Origin: an uncultured Thalassolituus sp.
Lineage (GTDB): Bacteria; Pseudomonadota; Gammaproteobacteria; Pseudomonadales; Oceanobacteraceae
DNA: 10,863 nt
NCBI GenBank assembly: GCA_913054055.1
Contig: CAJXIT010000094.1
Coordinates: 1 to 10,863, forward strand
Reading direction: 5' to 3'
The notes beneath the pieces were generated by a model, which had not been told where the DNA came from, did no database searches, and worked only from the letters and a program-made list of their open reading frames with translations. Each line of letters begins with the position of its first letter. Within the stretch, counting starts at the first letter, position 1. Below are positions 6,951 through 10,863 of the stretch, piece by piece. A program made the position numbers and the translations under genes.

Positions 6951-8432
6951 ATGTATTTACGTTTTGTATTTTCCAAGCCGGGTATATCCCGGCTTGTTTT
7001 GTTTTTATCCCTAGCGATTTTAAGCGCATGCGATAAACAACACTCTACCCTTGCGCCAGAATTTCATCCATCTGAATGGAACCCTGGTGGCGACACATCT
7101 ATTCCAATCTCAAATAAAGTCAGGCTCGATTTACCGGCTGCTAATCTCCCTCCTGCACTTAAAACCGATTTCCACGTAGGCAAAGCGCTCGCGCAACAAC
7201 CCTGGATTAAAGCCCCTACAGCAACAGACTCTCGTGATGGATTGGGCCCGGTTTATAACGCTAGAACATGCATGGCTTGCCATGTAAAAGGCGGGAAAGG
7301 CAGCACCCCTAACGATCCAGAAACCGAATTATTTAGTTCGTTAATTCGACTAAGCAAACCAGGTGAGCACAAAACAGCTGGAATGATTGCACACCCTGCT
7401 TATGGCGATCAGTTACAAACACAATCCACCAGCCTAGCTCACCAGCTTCGGCATATTCCTTCGGCCAATAACATTGCAAAAGATGTTAAACCTGAAGCCT
7501 ATGTAACCATAAATTGGGTGGATAAATTAATTGAATACCCAGACGGATCCAGTATTACACTAAAAAAACCTATACCGGAATTTAAAAATTTAGGTTACGG
7601 AGAGTTCGGGAAAGATACCTTAATCAGCCTGCGTACTGCTCCCGCCATTCATGGCATGGGGTTAATTGAACTCATCCCACAACAAGACATTAATGCCTTT
7701 ATAGATACTAATGATAACAATCAGGACGGTATATCGGGGCGACCCAACATGGCTTGGGATTCTGTAACACAAACCACTGTTCCCGGCCGTTTTGGATTAA
7801 AGGCAAATAAAGCCACTCTGGACCTAACCATTGCCGGCGCATTTGCAAACGACCTGGGTATTAGTAATCCATTGGTGAAATCGCAGCCTTGTACCGAACA
7901 ACAAACAGCTTGCTTACAAGCTGCTACCGGCAATGATAAAAACGGATTTGAATTAAACCAATCTCAGTTAGACCGTGTGATCTTTTTTAATCAAAACCTA
8001 TCCCCTGTAGCGGCAAGAAACCTGGATAAAAAGGCGGTAATAAAAGGTCGTGAGTTATTTTATGATACCGGCTGCCAGCAGTGCCATAATCCGTCTTTTC
8101 GGACTGGGACTAGTGAAAGCCTTCCACATTTAGCCAATCAAACCATATGGCCCTATTCAGACTTTTTATTACACGATATGGGAGAAGGTCTAGCAGATCA
8201 TCGCCCAGACTTCCAAGCGTCTGGACAAGAATGGAGAACACCGCCACTTTGGGGAGTTGGTTTGCGCGAGCAAGTAAATGGAAGCACCGCCCTGCTTCAC
8301 GACGGAAGAGCAAATACCATTGAAGAAGCTATTTTATGGCACGGTGGAGAAGCTCAAAAAATTAAACAAGCGTTCATGACACTTAATAAAAAAGACCGAA
8401 AGAAACTGATTCGTTTTGTGGAGTCTATTTAA
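6951..8432 (+). CDS. DUF1111-type di-heme c-type oxidoreductase lipoprotein
   Basis: A protein of 493 residues with two heme c sites, CMACH (107-111) and CQQCH (375-379). The family marks are LHDMGEGLADHRPD (408-420), EWRTPPLWGVGL (427-438), LLHDGRA (448-454) and ILWHGGEA (461-468). The signal ends in LSAC with lipid Cys27 and Asp at +2. The ATG at 6951 is chosen over an adjacent TTG at 6948. No later start would keep the signal peptide. The ribosome site is weak. The loop DNNQDGISG (255-263) resembles a Ca-binding turn and is typical of the family. Annotated as thiol or di-heme oxidoreductases, these proteins have no proven substrate. The conserved pairing with imelysins implies redox work on iron or its ligand. 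The gene begins 18 bases after imelysin 1, and codons 8-20 encode a strong terminator hairpin. Confidence 0.9.
   Translation: MYLRFVFSKPGISRLVLFLSLAILSACDKQHSTLAPEFHPSEWNPGGDTSIPISNKVRLDLPAANLPPALKTDFHVGKALAQQPWIKAPTATDSRDGLGPVYNARTCMACHVKGGKGSTPNDPETELFSSLIRLSKPGEHKTAGMIAHPAYGDQLQTQSTSLAHQLRHIPSANNIAKDVKPEAYVTINWVDKLIEYPDGSSITLKKPIPEFKNLGYGEFGKDTLISLRTAPAIHGMGLIELIPQQDINAFIDTNDNNQDGISGRPNMAWDSVTQTTVPGRFGLKANKATLDLTIAGAFANDLGISNPLVKSQPCTEQQTACLQAATGNDKNGFELNQSQLDRVIFFNQNLSPVAARNLDKKAVIKGRELFYDTGCQQCHNPSFRTGTSESLPHLANQTIWPYSDFLLHDMGEGLADHRPDFQASGQEWRTPPLWGVGLREQVNGSTALLHDGRANTIEEAILWHGGEAQKIKQAFMTLNKKDRKKLIRFVESI
6974..7005 (+). terminator. Intrinsic terminator or attenuator inside the DUF1111 signal-peptide codons
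   Basis: CAAGCCGGG (6974-6982), loop TATAT, CCCGGCTTG (6988-6996): a perfect, GC-rich 9-bp stem followed at once by TTTTGTTTTT. It lies 42 bases past the imelysin stop but 24 bases inside the DUF1111 gene, where it encodes residues 8-18 plus part of the hydrophobic core. It would release part of the transcripts after imelysin 1. A ribosome initiating at 6951 could melt the stem and let transcription continue. Confidence 0.82.
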
Positions 8433-8434
8433 GC

Positions 8435-9580
8435 ATGACTCCTATCAGTACTAACAAAGGCATACTTCGGCGTGAATTTTTAAAAGGGCTAGGTGCACTT
8501 ACCACCTTGCCCCTCATCAGCGCCTGCGACCTTAAAATTAATAGTACTGACAACGAATACTGGTTATCTGCTGCAGGTGGGAATAATGAAAACTTCTCTC
8601 TTTCTTGGTTACAACCTAACAGCAATACAAATTATTTATTAACGGATTTTCGAGGTCACGGTTTAGCAAAACACCCAATTAAACCGCACTTAGTATTTAT
8701 GTTTTCTCGTCGACCTGGTAACGAAGGTGTGATGATAAATTTAAAAACTAAAACTATCGAACATAGATTTACCTCTCCACCCCATTTATTCATGGAAGGT
8801 CATGGCTGCTTTAGTCATGATGGAAAGTACCTGTTTTGTACCGAAAGCAATCGTCATACTAATCAAGGCATAATTACCGTACGAGAAACAGATTCGTTTA
8901 AAATAATTCGTGAGATTTCAAGCGGAGGCATTGGCCCTCATGAGATTCAAACAATATCAAAACAAACGGTGATCGCTGTAGCAAATGGCGGCCTAATAAA
9001 AGATAAAAAAGGTAATACAATCAATACTGACACCATGCAGTCGAATGTCACTTTGATTGACTATCTATCTGACAGGATAATATCAACTCATCGCACAGAG
9101 AGCCCACAATCTAGCCTTCGACACATAGACATTAGTGACGATGGCATCATTGCGGTTGCCATGCAGCAGCAAGATTACAATTCTGAATCAATTACATCGT
9201 TAACTCAATTAATTAAAAAAGATGGAAGCAGTACTTCACTTAATGCCCCAAAGGAATTGGTGAAAAAGCTAAACGGCTATGTTGGTAGCGTGCGAATCAA
9301 TAACCGGTATCGAACAGCTGCGTTTACTAGCCCACGAGGAGACATTGCTCTTTTTTGGAATATAGATAGTGACGCCTTTTTAGGTGCTCAGTATTTTCAC
9401 AACGTTTGTGGATTAACCGTAACAAATGATGAGGAATACTTTGTGTTATCCAATTCAGCAGGTAAAATCCGTCAAATTAAATCATCAACATTGCTCGAAA
9501 ACACTAAATTGCGACAGCACCTCCCAACGCACCAATGGGATAACCATATGATTACGGCAGCAGTTAGAAACCATGAATAA
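8435..9580 (+). CDS. DUF1513 beta-propeller-like protein, predicted Tat lipoprotein
   Basis: A protein of 381 residues. The N-terminus LRREFLKGLGALTTLPLISAC (11-31) combines a twin-arginine motif (RREFLK, 12-17) with a lipobox ISAC, lipid Cys31 and Asp at +2. It is thus predicted to be exported folded and lipid-anchored. The body shows repeated blade-like segments with His and Gly: RGHGLAKHP (73-81), MEGHGCFSHDGKYLFCTESN (120-139), GGIGPHE (164-170), RHIDISDDG, FTSPRGDIALFW and NVCGLTVTNDEEYFVLS. These fit the DUF1513 (COG3490) family of seven-bladed propellers. No enzymatic activity is known to me for this family. It begins 2 bases after the DUF1111 stop, with GGAG inside the end of that gene, and it overlaps the next gene by 8 bases, so it is tightly co-expressed. 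A scaffold or binding role for the redox/imelysin complex is inference. Confidence 0.85.
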   Translation: MTPISTNKGILRREFLKGLGALTTLPLISACDLKINSTDNEYWLSAAGGNNENFSLSWLQPNSNTNYLLTDFRGHGLAKHPIKPHLVFMFSRRPGNEGVMINLKTKTIEHRFTSPPHLFMEGHGCFSHDGKYLFCTESNRHTNQGIITVRETDSFKIIREISSGGIGPHEIQTISKQTVIAVANGGLIKDKKGNTINTDTMQSNVTLIDYLSDRIISTHRTESPQSSLRHIDISDDGIIAVAMQQQDYNSESITSLTQLIKKDGSSTSLNAPKELVKKLNGYVGSVRINNRYRTAAFTSPRGDIALFWNIDSDAFLGAQYFHNVCGLTVTNDEEYFVLSNSAGKIRQIKSSTLLENTKLRQHLPTHQWDNHMITAAVRNHE

Positions 9581-10715
9581 GTATATGAAAATCCAACTTC
9601 TAAAACCCCTAATGATCGGCACACTGACATTCCTATTATCAGCTTGTGGTGCAGAAACCGAATCCTCTATTACAACTCCTATGTCAGAAGTTGACCTAGG
9701 AGTACAAACCGCTGTGACAAATACAATTATTCCCGCGGTAAATGACTTCTCACAAAGCATTTCTACATTAAATTCAGATATCGATACGTTTTGCGGTAAT
9801 GTAAATGCGGATAATTTAGCAACATTACAATCGTCATGGCAGGCTACATTTGTTTCCTGGTATAAGTTAATTCCCTTTCAAGTAGGCCCGCTAACATTAA
9901 CCGATGATAATTCCGCCATATTGAATTACATCGACTTTTACCGTAACGGCACCATTGCACTTCGCACATCAAACCTAAGTGATATCAATACAGGGTTAAG
10001 TAGTTTAATTGCTGGTGACCCAATTACCGATACCAGTCTAAGTAATTCTTTGACCAAAAGCGTAGGGTTACTTGTTTTAGAAACAGCCATTTTTTCGGAC
10101 CTTGCTGATAGCACCACCCCTGCAGACATTGTTACTGAATTTACGAACACAGCAAAAAAGTGTGACATCATTCAAGCACTAGGATACGAACTAAGCGATC
10201 GCGTGGGCTACATACAGTCTCAGTGGTCGACCGACTACCGAGACACTGGAATCAGCTACTTAGAACTCTTCACTAACAATGAACTAGAAAACTATTTCAG
10301 CTCATTTGATTCTTTAGGAGATGGTGTTGGCACACCAGCCAGTGAAGCCTTAGTTGTCGCTATTCAAGAGTTTTTAGATTTTGCAGGAAACGCAGATACG
10401 TTTGCAGAACTAAATCGCTATTCTTCAAACTTTTTATGGGATGCCTTTGACGCTTCCATTAACAGCATCGAGAGTATTTTGGATCAAAGCTCGGTCACAG
10501 AGCTGTCTTTATTTTCCATTATGCAAAGCAATGGGTATGAGCAGGACGTAGACACCATTCAAAGTAACTTAGCCGTTATTAGGCTTGCGATAGATGAACA
10601 AAATATCACCGACTTTAAAGCCGCTGCACAATCCCTAGACGGCAATTTTAAGACATCTGTTATTAACGGCCTAAATATCAATAAAGGCCTAACGTTTGCT
10701 GATGGTGATAGTTAG
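9573..10715 (+). CDS. Second imelysin-family lipoprotein (degenerate GxHxxE)
   Basis: A protein of 380 residues starting MNKYMKIQLLKPLMIGTLTF, with lipobox LSAC, lipid Cys25 and Gly at +2. The mature part is helical and resembles the shorter imelysin paralogue found in iron-regulated imelysin/DUF1111/DUF1513 clusters. It shows LQSSWQATFVSWYKLIPFQVGPL (85-107), IDFYRNGTI (120-128) and the motif helix SVGLLVLETAIF (163-174). In this helix the GxHxxE pattern reads G165-L-L-V-L-E170, so the histidine is missing while Gly and Glu remain. This differs from imelysin 1 and argues against a metallopeptidase site. The ATG at 9573 overlaps the DUF1513 stop by 8 bases, consistent with translational coupling. 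An ATG at 9585 is an alternative that would also keep the signal. Ribosome sites are poor at both. It may be a partner or scaffold for imelysin 1, or bind metal through other residues. Confidence 0.82.
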   Translation: MNKYMKIQLLKPLMIGTLTFLLSACGAETESSITTPMSEVDLGVQTAVTNTIIPAVNDFSQSISTLNSDIDTFCGNVNADNLATLQSSWQATFVSWYKLIPFQVGPLTLTDDNSAILNYIDFYRNGTIALRTSNLSDINTGLSSLIAGDPITDTSLSNSLTKSVGLLVLETAIFSDLADSTTPADIVTEFTNTAKKCDIIQALGYELSDRVGYIQSQWSTDYRDTGISYLELFTNNELENYFSSFDSLGDGVGTPASEALVVAIQEFLDFAGNADTFAELNRYSSNFLWDAFDASINSIESILDQSSVTELSLFSIMQSNGYEQDVDTIQSNLAVIRLAIDEQNITDFKAAAQSLDGNFKTSVINGLNINKGLTFADGDS

Positions 10716-10727
10716 ACCACGCTAAAC

Positions 10728-10747
10728 ATCCTCATATGGATGAGGGT
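10728..10747 (+). repeat. Small hairpin after the imelysin operon
   Basis: CCTCAT (10730-10735), loop ATGG, ATGAGG (10740-10745), extended by a G-U and an A-T pair. It begins 12 bases past the last stop codon. It lacks a T-tract, so it may stabilise the 3' end of the operon mRNA but is not a convincing intrinsic terminator. Confidence 0.5.
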
Positions 10748-10812
10748 ATGCGGAACCTTGTATTACCTGTCTATTTATGTATGATGCTTGATCCTTTTTT
10801 GGCAGCAAATCA

Positions 10813-10853
10813 GGTCAAAACCCTCCAAATTTGTATCGGAGCGCATTTTGACC
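10813..10853. repeat. Inverted repeat in the right-end intergenic region
   Basis: GGTCAAAA (10813-10820) and TTTTGACC (10846-10853) form a perfect 8-bp stem. Within the loop, CTCC (10823-10826) can pair with GGAG (10838-10841). The element lies 98 bases beyond the last gene and runs close to the window end. It could be an operator, a repeat unit or the edge of a mobile element. None can be shown from this sequence. Confidence 0.45.
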
Positions 10854-10863
10854 ACATTAGCTG

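Noticed and set aside
9485..9760. 91-residue minus-strand frame across the DUF1513/imelysin 2 junction
   Set aside because: It is antisense to two supported genes and no motif is seen.
5556..10715. EfeUOB-type ferrous iron transporter
   Set aside because: Imelysins are EfeO-related, but no cupredoxin domain, EfeB-type dye-decolourising peroxidase or EfeU permease is present.
10728..10747. Rho-independent terminator of the imelysin operon
   Set aside because: The stem is short and is followed by GTATGCGG rather than a T-run, so it is listed only as a hairpin.
1..10863. CRISPR arrays, tRNA or rRNA genes, transposases
   Set aside because: No regularly spaced repeats, no cloverleaf-like or rRNA-like sequence and no transposase motif were seen on either strand.

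Overview
The window looks like a chromosomal segment from an AT-leaning marine-type gammaproteobacterium. The evidence is the PhoB box close to the enterobacterial form, a CGFS glutaredoxin of the Grx4 type, Fur-box-like sites, and many lipoproteins with acidic, Asn/Asp/Gln-rich mature parts. An Oceanospirillales-like origin is a guess and no species is claimed. There are eight protein-coding genes and no RNA gene, CRISPR array or recognisable transposase.

Left part (1-1680): a PstS-type periplasmic phosphate-binding protein on the minus strand is cut by the left edge and has a near-perfect Pho box upstream. A monothiol glutaredoxin gene (grxD) on the minus strand follows, with a clear intrinsic terminator. 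A gap of about 200 bp then carries several palindromes that look like a dispersed intergenic repeat.

Centre and right (1680-10715): a divergent iron-type locus. Leftward from the shared 271-bp promoter region run a di-heme cytochrome c peroxidase/MauG-type lipoprotein and then a FecA-like TonB-dependent outer-membrane receptor. Rightward run four tightly packed genes: imelysin lipoprotein 1, a DUF1111-type di-heme c-type oxidoreductase lipoprotein, a DUF1513 beta-propeller-like Tat lipoprotein, and imelysin lipoprotein 2. The promoter region holds two Fur-box-like sites, each next to one of two opposed candidate promoters. From memory, the right arm matches the conserved iron-regulated imelysin/DUF1111/imelysin/DUF1513 clusters of Pseudomonas and Vibrio (PA4370-PA4373, VC1264-VC1267), whose biochemical role is not settled.

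Reading the locus as a unit (inference): the TonB receptor brings an iron ligand through the outer membrane, the two imelysins bind metal in the periplasm, and the two di-heme enzymes plus the propeller perform or support redox release of iron. No inner-membrane permease is seen. Five of the six products have a lipobox. The residue after the lipid cysteine divides them into a Gly group (peroxidase and both imelysins) and an Asp group (DUF1111 and DUF1513), which suggests different membranes. A textbook intrinsic terminator lies inside the signal-peptide codons of the DUF1111 gene, just after imelysin 1, and probably sets a high imelysin-to-enzyme ratio or acts as a switch. The last 148 bases hold no gene but include two inverted repeats.
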